From DASVVT01 sp036386415 (GTDB taxonomy: Bacteria; Acidobacteriota; Blastocatellia; Pyrinomonadales; Pyrinomonadaceae), in contig DASVVT010000085.1 of assembly GCA_036386415.1 (NCBI GenBank), positions 1-53,191 of the forward strand: 53,191 bases of DNA. Reading direction: 5' to 3'. The notes under the pieces were generated by a model, which saw nothing but the letters and a program-made list of their open reading frames with translations, did not search any database and was not told where the DNA came from. This document shows, piece after piece, positions 21,390-29,408 of this stretch (the stretch's first letter is position 1; the number at the start of each line of letters is the position of its first letter). The position numbers and the translations under genes are program-made.

Positions 21390-22359
21390 GCCTATTCAAT
21401 CATCATCCCTTCTCATCAATGAGGATCCCCTTCAGGTCCTTCCTACACTCGCCGGCCTTATCGGCCTCAACGAAGCCATCGTCCTCCAGCAGGTTCACTT
21501 CTGGCTGCGCAAATCCAAGAACGTCGTCGACGATCGCAAGTGGACCTATGACACCTACGAGGAGTGGCAGCAGAAGAATTTCCCCTTCTGGAGCGTCAAG
21601 ACCGTCCAGCGCGTCTTCCTCTCCCTCGAAGCACAGAAGCTTCTGATCTCCATGCAGCCCGAAAAACGCGACCGCCGCAAGTGGTACACCATCGACTATG
21701 ACCTGCTCGAAGAGAAGGCCAAAGGCACACACACACCGCCCCGTTCCGCCCCGAGTTCTCAGGATCTCCCAACAGGACAATCTGACCTCCTGCATGATGA
21801 CAACCTGCCCTTATCAGACGCGACAACTTGTCCTCTTGCATCAGGACAATCTGACCTCTTGGGAGAGGACAATCTGTCCTCCCCATCAGGTCAACCTGAC
21901 CCTTTGTATATTAAGGATTCTGAGAACTCTTCTGAGAACTCCGGAGATCTCACACACACTGAGGCCGCGGCTCCGGCGCGCGCCAACGGCAACGGCAGAC
22001 AGGCGTGTGTGTGCGCCACGCCTCACCGGTCAAACCTCTGCGACGATGAACGCATCCGGATCGCCAGCACCATGGAAGGCGTCCACAACCCTGAACGCTA
22101 TGCGATGACCATCGACGCTCGAAGAGGCACGTACGACGCGGTCTTCCTCAAGTGCCAGAAGGAACTCCAGAAGCCCGGAACACCCAGCACTCCTGAGCGC
22201 GACACCTCCGCATGCCCAGACTGCCAAGGATCGGGGTTCAAGCCGAGCACATTGGGTAATGGCGTGGCCAAGTGCAGTCACCCGCGTCTCGAAGAAGCGC
22301 TTGAGAGATTCTACGACCAGGCCCAGAAGGAGCTGCGCAGTAGTGGCCAAGGCCAGTAA
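21379..22359 (+). CDS. Phage replication initiator (lambda O/DnaD-like) with internal origin
   Basis: A 326-residue protein. Residues about 10-110 (LLINEDPLQVLPTLAGLIGL, VLQQVHFWLRKS, FPFWSVKTVQRVFLSLEAQKLL) form the winged-helix domain typical of phage replication initiation proteins. Residues about 125-190 are a hydrophilic linker whose DNA carries six iterons (21775-21901). The C-terminal part has Cys pairs (CPDCQGSG, then CSH) and a helical end. Lambda O has the same plan, with its origin inside the gene, so this protein should bind the iterons and recruit a helicase or loader. No helicase is encoded, so the host must supply it. Confidence 0.82.
   Translation: MTTKPIQSSSLLINEDPLQVLPTLAGLIGLNEAIVLQQVHFWLRKSKNVVDDRKWTYDTYEEWQQKNFPFWSVKTVQRVFLSLEAQKLLISMQPEKRDRRKWYTIDYDLLEEKAKGTHTPPRSAPSSQDLPTGQSDLLHDDNLPLSDATTCPLASGQSDLLGEDNLSSPSGQPDPLYIKDSENSSENSGDLTHTEAAAPARANGNGRQACVCATPHRSNLCDDERIRIASTMEGVHNPERYAMTIDARRGTYDAVFLKCQKELQKPGTPSTPERDTSACPDCQGSGFKPSTLGNGVAKCSHPRLEEALERFYDQAQKELRSSGQGQ
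21775..21901. repeat. Six iterons in the initiator gene: candidate replication origin
   Basis: Six 13-bp imperfect palindromes of the form GGWCAAYYTGWCC start at 21775, 21798, 21821, 21844, 21867 and 21889, spaced 23, 23, 23, 23 and 22 bases, about two helical turns. Sites 5 (GGACAATCTGTCC) and 6 (GGTCAACCTGACC) are perfect palindromes. An A/T-richer stretch (TTTGTATATTAAGGATT) follows at once and could be the unwinding element. Confidence 0.85.
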
Positions 22360-22648
22360 ACGCATCCGCGCCGAATCCACCTTGATCGCCGACCGAAGCG
22401 GTAATGGTCGCGCACGCGTGCCAACAAAAGTCCGTGACCACCTCGGCGGGCACGTTGGCGACCACTTCATCTTCGAGGAGGGCTGCATGAAGGCCGCAGA
22501 GGACGCCGCGCTGCTGGGCGCTTACTTCATCGTCAGGCTCGAGCGTGCAGAGCAGAAACCTGAGCAGGAGATGTCGGCGAAGCAAGATGTCGCCACCGAG
22601 CTTGAGCCCCTGGCCGAAGTGGTCAGGCGAAAACAGAGTGCCACCTAA
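22343..22648 (+). CDS. AbrB/SpoVT-like DNA-binding protein
   Basis: The GTG at 22343 has AAGGAG upstream and overlaps the initiator gene end by 17 bases. The 101-residue product contains RVPTKVRDHLGGHVGDHFIFEEG, the swapped-hairpin pattern of AbrB-type transition-state regulators and antitoxins. No toxin is adjacent, so a transcription regulator is more likely, perhaps of the early-to-late shift. The TAA stop lies inside palindrome copy 4. Confidence 0.65.
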   Translation: MAKASKRIRAESTLIADRSGNGRARVPTKVRDHLGGHVGDHFIFEEGCMKAAEDAALLGAYFIVRLERAEQKPEQEMSAKQDVATELEPLAEVVRRKQSAT

Positions 22649-22662
22649 AATGTTTTAGGTGG
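22641..22662. repeat. Gene-end palindrome, copy 4 (perfect 10-bp arms)
   Basis: CCACCTAAAA and TTTTAGGTGG around TG, the best copy of the family. The TAA stop of the AbrB-like gene (22646-22648) is inside the left arm. Confidence 0.82.
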
Positions 22663-22674
22663 AGTTGATCATAC

Positions 22675-22902
22675 ATGAACATCAAGTCGCTCAGACTCTG
22701 GCTGACAAAGCCTAAGAACGCCGCACGCGTACATCTGTGCCTGACCTTTTTCTGGCTCGCGAGCCTCCTGCCGACAGTTCTTTGGTGGAAGGATTCTATC
22801 CTCTGGGTCGGCATCATGAGTTGCTGGGCGAATGTCGCAGCACACTGGGCTTCCTATCAGGGCTCGTGCGCTGAAATGGCTGCTTCAAAGTCAGAAAAAT
22901 AA
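22675..22902 (+). CDS. Small two-segment membrane protein
   Basis: A 75-residue protein with two hydrophobic stretches (about residues 21-39, CLTFFWLASLLPTVLWW, and 42-60, ILWVGIMSCWANVAAHW). Size and topology fit small phage membrane proteins; a holin role is possible but the charge pattern is not decisive. Its stop overlaps the next ATG by one base. Confidence 0.65.
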   Translation: MNIKSLRLWLTKPKNAARVHLCLTFFWLASLLPTVLWWKDSILWVGIMSCWANVAAHWASYQGSCAEMAASKSEK

Positions 22903-23096
22903 TGAACTGTCCTGATTGTGGTGAAAAAACGATTGTCACCGACGGACGGCTGACACCGCGCAGCTTCCGCAGGTGGCGGAAGTGCCCTAAATGCAAACGG
23001 CGGTTCGTCACTTATGAGATTCCCGAAGAAGAGTTGTCTGTAAAAATGGTCAACAAACTCAGGACTATGCCCCTGCCTCGCCCGCAGGCCAAGTAG
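22902..23096 (+). CDS. Zinc-ribbon protein (NrdR N-terminal-like)
   Basis: A 64-residue protein with two Cys pairs (MNCPDCGEK and RKCPKCKRRFVTYE) arranged like the zinc ribbon of NrdR, but without its ATP-cone domain. Basic residues between the pairs suggest nucleic-acid binding. It lies directly before a late-type promoter, so a role in transcription control is possible. Confidence 0.7.
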   Translation: MNCPDCGEKTIVTDGRLTPRSFRRWRKCPKCKRRFVTYEIPEEELSVKMVNKLRTMPLPRPQAK

Positions 23097-23100
23097 CTAC

Positions 23101-23181
23101 ATACTACTAATAGTATAAATTCCCAATATCTAGTATCCCGCCTTACTTTGCCCACAACCCATGATGTGCCGTTCCTATAAT
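23101..23181 (+). promoter_or_regulatory. Late-type promoter module, copy 1
   Basis: ATACTACTAATAGTAT (dyad ATACTA/TAGTAT, 23101-23116), a third TAGTAT (23131-23136), TTGCCC (23148-23153) and the -10 TATAAT (23176-23181). Copy 2 at 27717 keeps every spacing (0, 30, 47, 75). There is no -35 at the usual distance, so an activator is likely needed. It faces the 23202 gene. Confidence 0.8.
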
Positions 23182-23201
23182 GGCTCCTTGGGAGGGCATT
23201 C

Positions 23202-23519
23202 ATGTGGCTCTTAAAGCAGTTCGTCTTCGTGCTCGTCCGATACCTGATGGGCGTGCTCGTCGGTTTACTCGTTAGCCGCCAGTTGATCGAACAAGCGGCT
23301 GCCTCAAGGTTCGTTGAGAGCTATTCGGGGAAATTCGCCCTGTTCCTTTTGACCACGGTTCCACTGTGCTGGTCCATGGGCAACAAGTGGTATCAGGACG
23401 TTAAGGCAGAGGTCCACCGCCAAGCAAAGCCCAACACGCCACGGCGGGAATTGCGGCGCACGGTCCGTGCCGAGGTCTGGGAGAGGCTCAAGGACAAGAT
23501 CCCCTTCTTCGGCGGCTAA
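23202..23519 (+). CDS. Small membrane protein, holin candidate
   Basis: A 105-residue protein with two hydrophobic segments (about residues 5-25, FVFVLVRYLMGVLVGLLVS, and 44-60, KFALFLLTTVPLCWSMG) and a long basic C-terminal tail (PRRELRRTVRAEV). This topology fits class II holins. It is the first gene behind a late promoter and is followed by a lipoprotein gene, an arrangement compatible with lysis. No endolysin is adjacent, so the assignment is tentative. Confidence 0.6.
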   Translation: MWLLKQFVFVLVRYLMGVLVGLLVSRQLIEQAAASRFVESYSGKFALFLLTTVPLCWSMGNKWYQDVKAEVHRQAKPNTPRRELRRTVRAEVWERLKDKIPFFGG

Positions 23520-23560
23520 CACAGGCATTATCCGACACTCCATCGAGACAAAGGAGATTT

Positions 23561-24034
23561 ATGATCACTTTCAGACGCATGGGTCCCGCGCTTCTTATGG
23601 CCGTGGCCATACTACTTTCGACGATCACGCTTTCAGGTTGCGAGAAGAGCCAGGTTAAGCGCGCAGCGCAGGCTTCGGGGCGTGCGGCCAGGGCTGCAAG
23701 TATCGCCGTAGATATCGAGCAGACGCTTACCATAGGAGGAGTAATCAGCCAGGAGGAGAGCCAAAGGCTCGCCCCTGCGCTGGTGTGCTTGAAACGCACG
23801 ACCTCAAGCCTGAGCGACACGATCCGTTCTTACGCCGATCACAATGAGATCACCCCTTCGGCCAGGAGCGAAGTGTTCGACAAGCTCTCCGCCGTGAGCG
23901 CCATACTCTCCGTGCTCTCAGTGGAGGCACTCCCGCTCGTCAAAAGTACAGAGGCTCGCCGAAAACTGGCGAGCCTGCTGGCAGCCGTCAACGTCTCTGT
24001 GGCTGTCATCAGCGAGGCCCTTGACTCGTTCTGA
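23561..24034 (+). CDS. Predicted lipoprotein
   Basis: A 157-residue protein with a signal peptide and lipobox (TITLSGC, Cys about residue 27), then helical Ala/Ser-rich sequence (QASGRAARAASIAVDIEQ and SAVSAILSVLSVEALPLV). It would be anchored in a membrane from the periplasmic side. An outer-membrane spanin-like lysis role or superinfection exclusion are options; the sequence does not decide. The ATG has AAGGAG upstream. Confidence 0.75.
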   Translation: MITFRRMGPALLMAVAILLSTITLSGCEKSQVKRAAQASGRAARAASIAVDIEQTLTIGGVISQEESQRLAPALVCLKRTTSSLSDTIRSYADHNEITPSARSEVFDKLSAVSAILSVLSVEALPLVKSTEARRKLASLLAAVNVSVAVISEALDSF

Positions 24035-24079
24035 CACAAGAGGGCTTCGTAAGCCATATCCGAAGGGGACGAACACGCT

Positions 24080-24577
24080 GTGACCACCGGGCAGTTTCTC
24101 GCAATCCTCATTCCCGCCATGCTCGGCAGCGGCGTGCTCTCTGTTTTGGTATCAAAGCTCTTTGACAGACGTACGACTGCCGCGCTCGCCCATAAGACTA
24201 ATGCGGAGACGTCGCAGATTCACGTCAAAACGCGCCTGGAGTTTGATGAAGCGCAGATTAAAAAACTCGACGGCACCACTGAGACGGTGCTTGAACTGTT
24301 GGATCGCGCACAGAAGCAGTCGGAGGAGATTGAGCGCCAGCAGACCAACATTGCGCGCCTCCTGAGAGAACTGGAGGCCGAACGCGCCGAGAAAGCCCAA
24401 CTCCAGGCCGTCATCAAATACCAGCGTGAGGAGAACATGAATCTGCGCGAAACCATTCTCAGGATGGCCGAGCAGAGCAACGACCGCCAGCGACAGATTG
24501 ATCACTTGTCGCGCGAAGTTGAGGGCCTGCGTCAACAGCTCGCAGAACTGGAGAGGCGCGAGACGCCACAAGTATAA
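24080..24577 (+). CDS. Membrane-anchored coiled-coil protein
   Basis: GTG start with GAAGGGGACG upstream. An N-terminal membrane segment (about residues 6-26, FLAILIPAMLGSGVLSVLVS) is followed by a long coiled coil (about 60-160, with TNIARLLRELEAERAEK). It resembles inner-membrane spanin-like or tail-chaperone-like phage proteins in plan only. With the upstream lipoprotein it could form an inner/outer membrane pair for lysis; this is inference. Confidence 0.65.
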   Translation: MTTGQFLAILIPAMLGSGVLSVLVSKLFDRRTTAALAHKTNAETSQIHVKTRLEFDEAQIKKLDGTTETVLELLDRAQKQSEEIERQQTNIARLLRELEAERAEKAQLQAVIKYQREENMNLRETILRMAEQSNDRQRQIDHLSREVEGLRQQLAELERRETPQV

Positions 24578-24586
24578 GGAGCCCAC

Positions 24587-24973
24587 GTGAGCACTGCCAA
24601 GAAGAGAATCCTGGTCGTGGAGGACAACCCCGACCTCTCGCACATGATGGAGATGGCTTTCAGAGTGGCATCTTTTGAGGCCGAGTTCGCCGCCGACGGG
24701 CGAGAAGCGGTGCAGAAAGTTGAGCGGGCTTTCTCCGCGGGCAAGGGCTACGACTTCTACCTGGTGGATATTCAACTCCCCTTCATGAACGGCTACGTGG
24801 TCGCCTCCAAGATCTATGAGCTGGACGAAGACGCTTACGTGGTTTTGAACACGGCGTATGACGAGCAGGACGCGATTCCGCGCACACGCTCGATGCGCGT
24901 GGCGGAAATCTGGCTCAAGCCCTTTTCGCTGGATCGGTTGCGTAAGCGGATCGGGTGCCTGCTGCTCGACTAG
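24587..24973 (+). CDS. Stand-alone response-regulator receiver domain
   Basis: A 128-residue REC domain with a complete phosphorylation site: acidic pair in VVEDNPD (about residues 11-12), acceptor aspartate in FYLVDIQLPFMNG (about D58), threonine in VVLNTAYDE and lysine in EIWLKPF (about K105). There is no output domain and no kinase in the window, so it would be phosphorylated by a host kinase. GTG start after AAGGAG. A REC gene between lysis-like and packaging genes is unusual for phages and may tie late expression or host behaviour to a host signal. Confidence 0.85.
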   Translation: MSTAKKRILVVEDNPDLSHMMEMAFRVASFEAEFAADGREAVQKVERAFSAGKGYDFYLVDIQLPFMNGYVVASKIYELDEDAYVVLNTAYDEQDAIPRTRSMRVAEIWLKPFSLDRLRKRIGCLLLD

Positions 24974-24991
24974 CGGCTGCTGTGAGAAGAG

Positions 24992-25630
24992 ATGAAACTT
25001 CTCAAAAGACCACAGCCTCCGCCGGAGTTCTCCGACCCCGATTTCGTCGAAGCCTTCGTGCCTGCCCCTGAAGTCGTCGAGTGGCTGAGGGCCATCTTCC
25101 TCGACCCGGAATCCCCCCTCTATGACGAGGCACACACACACTTAAACGACGCCCACATCGGCTGCCTCTGGACTAACGCGGTGAACGTCACCAAGCAGGT
25201 TGAGGTCGTCGGGATGGCCGAGATCCCGAAGCCGCATCCGGCGCTGGGCAAGTGGGCCAAGGCGCGCTTCGAGCAGCAGATGAGAGAGTGGTTCGGATGG
25301 ACGCCGCTCGACTTCCTGATCACACTCTCCGCGCCCTACTTGGCAAAGGCAGAAGACATGCTCTTTTGCGCCGTCGGTAAGCATGAGCTTTGTCACTGCG
25401 GTCAGGCGCTCGACGAGTACGAGCAGCCGAAGTTTCGCAAAAAGGACGGGCGCCCGGTCTTCGCCATCCGCGACCACGACTTCGCCGGCTTCCTGAGCGT
25501 GGTGCGCGACTTCGGCCCGGGCGCAGAGCGCAACGTCCCGGTGCTTGCTGAAATCTTGAAGGTGGGGCCGCGCATCAGCGAGGTGGACATCCGCCGCATG
25601 TGCGGGACATGCCTGCTTCGCGCGGTGTGA
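24992..25630 (+). CDS. Putative phage metallopeptidase
   Basis: A 212-residue protein with zinc-binding motif KHELCHCGQ (HExxH form) and the surrounding pattern HIGCLWTNAVNV, KWAKARFEQQMREWFGW, PDFLITL-like DFLITLSAPYL and PVFAIRDHDFAGFLSVVRDFG that I associate with the phage metallopeptidase family PF18894. Target unknown; virion maturation or host-protein cleavage are possible. It closes the operon behind the 23101 promoter; the stop touches palindrome copy 5. Confidence 0.78.
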   Translation: MKLLKRPQPPPEFSDPDFVEAFVPAPEVVEWLRAIFLDPESPLYDEAHTHLNDAHIGCLWTNAVNVTKQVEVVGMAEIPKPHPALGKWAKARFEQQMREWFGWTPLDFLITLSAPYLAKAEDMLFCAVGKHELCHCGQALDEYEQPKFRKKDGRPVFAIRDHDFAGFLSVVRDFGPGAERNVPVLAEILKVGPRISEVDIRRMCGTCLLRAV

Positions 25631-25648
25631 CCTAAAAAGGATTTAGGT
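25630..25648. repeat. Gene-end palindrome, copy 5 (ACCTAAA-5-TTTAGGT)
   Basis: Perfect 7-bp arms around aagga, starting at the last base of the TGA stop of the metallopeptidase gene. It separates that unit from the terminase genes. Confidence 0.75.
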
Positions 25649-25687
25649 TGCGATTTAGTTTGACAGGGCTTTGACGGATTAAAGTTT

Positions 25688-26200
25688 ATGGCGAGACTGA
25701 CTAACGAGCACAAACTCTTTATCGTGCAGGAGCTTGCGTGCTTTCGCACACCTACGGAAGTAGTACAGGCCGTCAAAGCCGAGTACGAGATCGAAGTGGA
25801 TCGCCGCCAGGTGCAGTTCTACGATCCCACAAAGCGCCCTGAGAACAAGAAACTTCCCGAAAAGTGGAAGGAAATCTTCTGGGCCACGCGTGGGAAATAT
25901 CTGGAAGACGCGGCCGGAGTAGCCGTCGCCCATCAGCGTTACCGCCTCGAGGTGCTCAATGAAGTCCTCCAGCGCCAGAGGTCTAAGCCCAACGTAAATG
26001 ACGTGCTGGTTTTGTCCACTCTGGAACAGGCCGCTAAGGAGCGCGGCGGCGCCTTTACCAACAGGCGCGAGCTGACCGGCAAGGGCGGCGGCCCCATCGA
26101 AACCAATGCCGTCACCCTCGAACAGTGGAAGGAGCTGGCCGCCAAACAATTGGCCCAGGTCGAAGAGACCATGGCCGCCTTCGATGGTGGGAATGAGTGA
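25688..26200 (+). CDS. terS: Terminase small subunit (DUF2280-like)
   Basis: A 170-residue protein. The start RLTNEHKLFIVQELACF with PTEVVQAVKAEYEIEVDRRQVQ and YDPTKRPENKKLPEKWKEIFWATR matches the DUF2280 helix-turn-helix family found directly before terminase large genes. It would recognise packaging sites. The stop overlaps the large-subunit GTG by three bases (GTGA). Confidence 0.82.
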   Translation: MARLTNEHKLFIVQELACFRTPTEVVQAVKAEYEIEVDRRQVQFYDPTKRPENKKLPEKWKEIFWATRGKYLEDAAGVAVAHQRYRLEVLNEVLQRQRSKPNVNDVLVLSTLEQAAKERGGAFTNRRELTGKGGGPIETNAVTLEQWKELAAKQLAQVEETMAAFDGGNE

Positions 26201-27702
26201 CGCCGCGATTACAAAGCTTAGAAGAGCGCGTCGCACGCCACCGGCTTAAGACTCTCAGGGCGCTCTTCCTCGTTCAGAACCTCGACCTCGAGGGCGCGAC
26301 CGGCGTGGAGGGCGCGCGCTGGGAACACTTCCAGATAGAACACCTCAATTACGACGGCACCTTTTCAATCGAAGACAAGAGCCGCCAGATCGCGTGGTCG
26401 TGGACGGTCGCCGCCGAAGCGGTCGCCAACGCCATCCTTGAAGGCACCGGCACGCAATTCGTCTCAATCAACCTCGAAGAGGCCAAGGAAAAGATCCTCT
26501 ACGCGCGAGCCGTCTACGAGAACCTGCGCGTCGCAGGCCTCCCCCGCCAGATCGGCGACAACCAGCTCGTCATGAAGCTGGATAACGGTGCCCGCCTCAT
26601 CAGCCACCCTTCAGTCCCCCCGCGCGGCAAGGCCAAGATGAACATGGTGGGCGACGAGTTCGCCCACATCAAGCGAGACCGTGAGATTTACCGGGCCATG
26701 CTGCCAGTCGTCTCCAAAGGCGGCCGCGTGCGCCTCGGGTCATCCCCGATGGGAGCGAGCGGCATCTTCTGGGAAATCTTCAGCGAGAAATTAAGAAGGT
26801 ATCCCGGCTACCGCCGCAAGAAAACGCCCTGGTGGGAGGTTCAATATTTTTGCCTGAATGTGCCCGAGGCCTTAAAACTCGCCCCTCACATGGACACGGC
26901 CACGCGCGTCGAAATCTTCGCCACCGACCGCCTCAAAGAGATTTACGAAAACATGCTGCTGGAGGACTTCCAGCAGGAGTACGAGGCCGAGTTCGTTGAC
27001 GAGACGACCGCCTGGATCGGTTGGGATGAGATCGCCGCCAACCAGTCACCCGACATACTTTGCGCAATGGCGCGCATGCACGGGACCGAGGCGAGTAACG
27101 TCTATGACGCGATCAACCAGGTCGCCGCATGGCTACGCACCCATCAAATCGAAAGGGTCATGGCCGCAGGTGTGGACATCGGGCGCACGCGTAACAGCAC
27201 CGAAATCTTCCTCATAGGCTTTAGCACGACCCGCACGTTTCCGCTGCGCCTCACCCTCACACTCGACAACGTGGAGTTTGATGGCCAGCAGGAGATTCTT
27301 ATACGCGTCCTCAAGATGCTGCCTGTCGTGAAGATGCTCATTGATCGTAACGGCATCGGCCGCAACCTCGCCGAGAACATGGTGAAGAAGTATCCGGGAA
27401 AAGTCGAAGGGGTGGATTTCACCAACGCGACGAAGCAGCTCTGGGCCACCGACATCAAGATGCTGTTTCAGCAGAAGAGAGTGCCGATCCCGATGGACCG
27501 TGACCTCGCCTACCAGATACACAGCATCAAGAAGAAGGTGACTCCGAGTAAAAATCTGGTCTTCGACACCGAGCGCAACGAGAAGCACCACGCCGATAAA
27601 TTCTGGGCGCTGGCTCTGGCCTTGGCCGGCATCAAAGGTCCCATCTCACCCGCTCCGGCGACCGCAGGACGACGTCAAACCAATCAGTTGAGGCAGGTCT
27701 AA
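26197..27702 (+). CDS. terL: Terminase large subunit
   Basis: A 501-residue packaging ATPase and nuclease. The ATPase adenine/Walker A region reads SRQIAWSWTVAAEA (residues near 65-78), Walker B is NMVGDEFA (near 155), and the coupling motif is near GSSPMG. The nuclease domain shows GVDIGRTRNST, MLIDRNGIG and HHADKFWALALA, giving the acidic metal-binding residues. It pumps DNA into the prohead and cuts it. GTG start in a GTGA overlap. The packaging strategy (cos or headful) cannot be told from sequence. Confidence 0.9.
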   Translation: MTPRLQSLEERVARHRLKTLRALFLVQNLDLEGATGVEGARWEHFQIEHLNYDGTFSIEDKSRQIAWSWTVAAEAVANAILEGTGTQFVSINLEEAKEKILYARAVYENLRVAGLPRQIGDNQLVMKLDNGARLISHPSVPPRGKAKMNMVGDEFAHIKRDREIYRAMLPVVSKGGRVRLGSSPMGASGIFWEIFSEKLRRYPGYRRKKTPWWEVQYFCLNVPEALKLAPHMDTATRVEIFATDRLKEIYENMLLEDFQQEYEAEFVDETTAWIGWDEIAANQSPDILCAMARMHGTEASNVYDAINQVAAWLRTHQIERVMAAGVDIGRTRNSTEIFLIGFSTTRTFPLRLTLTLDNVEFDGQQEILIRVLKMLPVVKMLIDRNGIGRNLAENMVKKYPGKVEGVDFTNATKQLWATDIKMLFQQKRVPIPMDRDLAYQIHSIKKKVTPSKNLVFDTERNEKHHADKFWALALALAGIKGPISPAPATAGRRQTNQLRQV

Positions 27703-27716
27703 GGTGCGAGAGCCCC

Positions 27717-27797
27717 ATACTACTAATAGTATAAAATCCCAATATCTAGTATCCCGCCCCTTTTTGCCCACAATAGCATGAATTTTATTCCTATACT
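27717..27797 (+). promoter_or_regulatory. Late-type promoter module, copy 2
   Basis: Same order and spacing as copy 1: dyad ATACTACTAATAGTAT (27717-27732), TAGTAT (27747-27752), TTGCCC (27764-27769), -10 TATACT (27792-27797). Bases between TTGCCC and -10 differ, so spacing is selected. About 160 bp of leader follow before the portal gene, with a hairpin CAGGTTT/AAACCTG near 27836. Nothing else is seen in 27703-27956. Confidence 0.8.
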
Positions 27798-27956
27798 GCC
27801 GACCCGGATGTAGGCCGGGGAGCGGCATTCAGAAGCAGGTTTCACCAAACCTGGGTAAGTCGGCTGAAAGATGCCGACCCGAAGTACAGCCTGAGGGGCC
27901 GCCATGTTGAGACGAGGCAAGCTCAACACAATCTCTACCTTGAGGACAGATAACCT

Positions 27957-29408
27957 TTGGCACTGCCGCAGGAAAAACTGAATCGCCAGCGTCAGGCAGC
28001 GAAGCCGCAGCCGGTTGACCAGACCAAAGAGTACGTGTCTGGCGCCGGCTTCTGGTCCACAAAGGTGGGAAGCATCCTCTCCGCTTTCTGGGACGACGTC
28101 GACCGGGTCTTAGGCTTAGACACTTACGAGCGGATGGCGAATGATCCGGTGATCTCCAAGGACATTCGCTATCAGAAGATCTCGACGCTCGCCGACGGCG
28201 TGCAGGTCTACCCAGCCGTGAACGACAAAGACCCTGAGTTCGAGACCGCAAAGGAGATCGCTGATTTCTGCCACCGCTGCTTCGAGGGGTTGCAGCGACC
28301 ACTTGCGGAGACTCTCGACGACCTGATGACGGCGGCCTTCAAGCGCGCGCACGGAGTCGCCGAGATCACCTACAACGAGCCCGCGGCTATGGGCGTGGAT
28401 GCTTACAAACTCACGCTCAAGTCCATCAAGGTCAAGCCCCGAAACGCCACCGCCTTCGTCGTTGATCCCTTCCTGAATGTGATCGGCTTTACCGCCTGGA
28501 GCTACGGGGGCGATAGTGTGGCACCCGCCGCCAAGCTTGACGGGCAGATGATCATACCGCGTGAAAAGTTCGCCGTGCTCACATACGAGACGCAGGACGA
28601 GGACCCGCGCGGTGTAAACCAGCTCCGCCCCGCGGCGAACTACTGGCAGGGTAAAAACCTTGTCCCGGCTCTTCACCTGAAGTGGCTGGAGAAGAGCGGC
28701 ATCCCTTCCACCATCGGGATCACCGCCCCCAACGAGCCGGCCTACCAGCAGCCCTTCGATAACGACCTGCCCGCGACGGATGCGCAGGGTAACGCCGTGG
28801 TCCAGACCGCGTCGGAGATCATGGCCTCTCGGCTCGCGGACCTCGAAAGCGCCTCCTCGGCAGCTTTCGCCCACGGCGCCGACGTGAAGGTGCTCCAGGT
28901 CGCAGGCGACGGCTCACAGTTCTCCCGCGGCTACGAGGAGTTCGACCGGCAGATGGACTACGCGCTCCTTCTTCAGTCCGGCGCGACCAAGGATGCTAAG
29001 TACGGCAACCGCTCGGCCAAGCAGATCTTGAAGGACATCGTCGATCTGTTGATCTGGGCGCGGAAGACCAAGGTCGCCTCGATGCTGCGGCACGACGTGC
29101 TGCGCGGGGTGGTCGAAGTCAACTTCGGCGCGGACAAGCTGCACCTGACCCCCTTCATCTCCCTCGGAGATACCGAGCGCAAGGACTGGGCGACCGACGC
29201 GAAGGCGGCGACTGAGATAGGACCTTACGTGCCAGATTCGATCTGGGCGTCAATGGTTCGCCAGCTTGGGCTTGAGGATAAGGAAGAGAACGAAGTGTGG
29301 CCCGCCCGCACCAGGAAGAAAGAGGCATCGCAGGGCCCGAACGCTGGCGAAGGCGACGATGCCGTTGGTGCGATGGACAGTGACACCGGGGAGGAGGACG
29401 AGGAATGA
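27957..29408 (+). CDS. Portal protein (DUF935/Mu gp29-like)
   Basis: A 483-residue protein forming the dodecameric head vertex for DNA entry and exit. Features: DPVISKDIRYQKISTLADGV early, MTAAFKRAHGVAEITYNE, the KWLEKSGIPSTIGI core segment, and QSGATKDAKYGNRSAKQIL. This resembles DUF935 portals. The acidic C terminus (SDTGEEDEE) overlaps the protease start by four bases. TTG is the likely start; it is the first structural gene behind the second late promoter. Confidence 0.83.
   Translation: MALPQEKLNRQRQAAKPQPVDQTKEYVSGAGFWSTKVGSILSAFWDDVDRVLGLDTYERMANDPVISKDIRYQKISTLADGVQVYPAVNDKDPEFETAKEIADFCHRCFEGLQRPLAETLDDLMTAAFKRAHGVAEITYNEPAAMGVDAYKLTLKSIKVKPRNATAFVVDPFLNVIGFTAWSYGGDSVAPAAKLDGQMIIPREKFAVLTYETQDEDPRGVNQLRPAANYWQGKNLVPALHLKWLEKSGIPSTIGITAPNEPAYQQPFDNDLPATDAQGNAVVQTASEIMASRLADLESASSAAFAHGADVKVLQVAGDGSQFSRGYEEFDRQMDYALLLQSGATKDAKYGNRSAKQILKDIVDLLIWARKTKVASMLRHDVLRGVVEVNFGADKLHLTPFISLGDTERKDWATDAKAATEIGPYVPDSIWASMVRQLGLEDKEENEVWPARTRKKEASQGPNAGEGDDAVGAMDSDTGEEDEE

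Noticed and set aside
24152..25141. 329-codon minus-strand frame
   Set aside because: Antisense to the coiled-coil, response-regulator and metallopeptidase genes; open only because of high third-position GC.
23012..27828. Two minus-strand frames sharing the peptide RDTRYW(E/D)FILLVV
   Set aside because: The shared peptide is only the reverse translation of the duplicated promoter module (23101, 27717), not a protein family.
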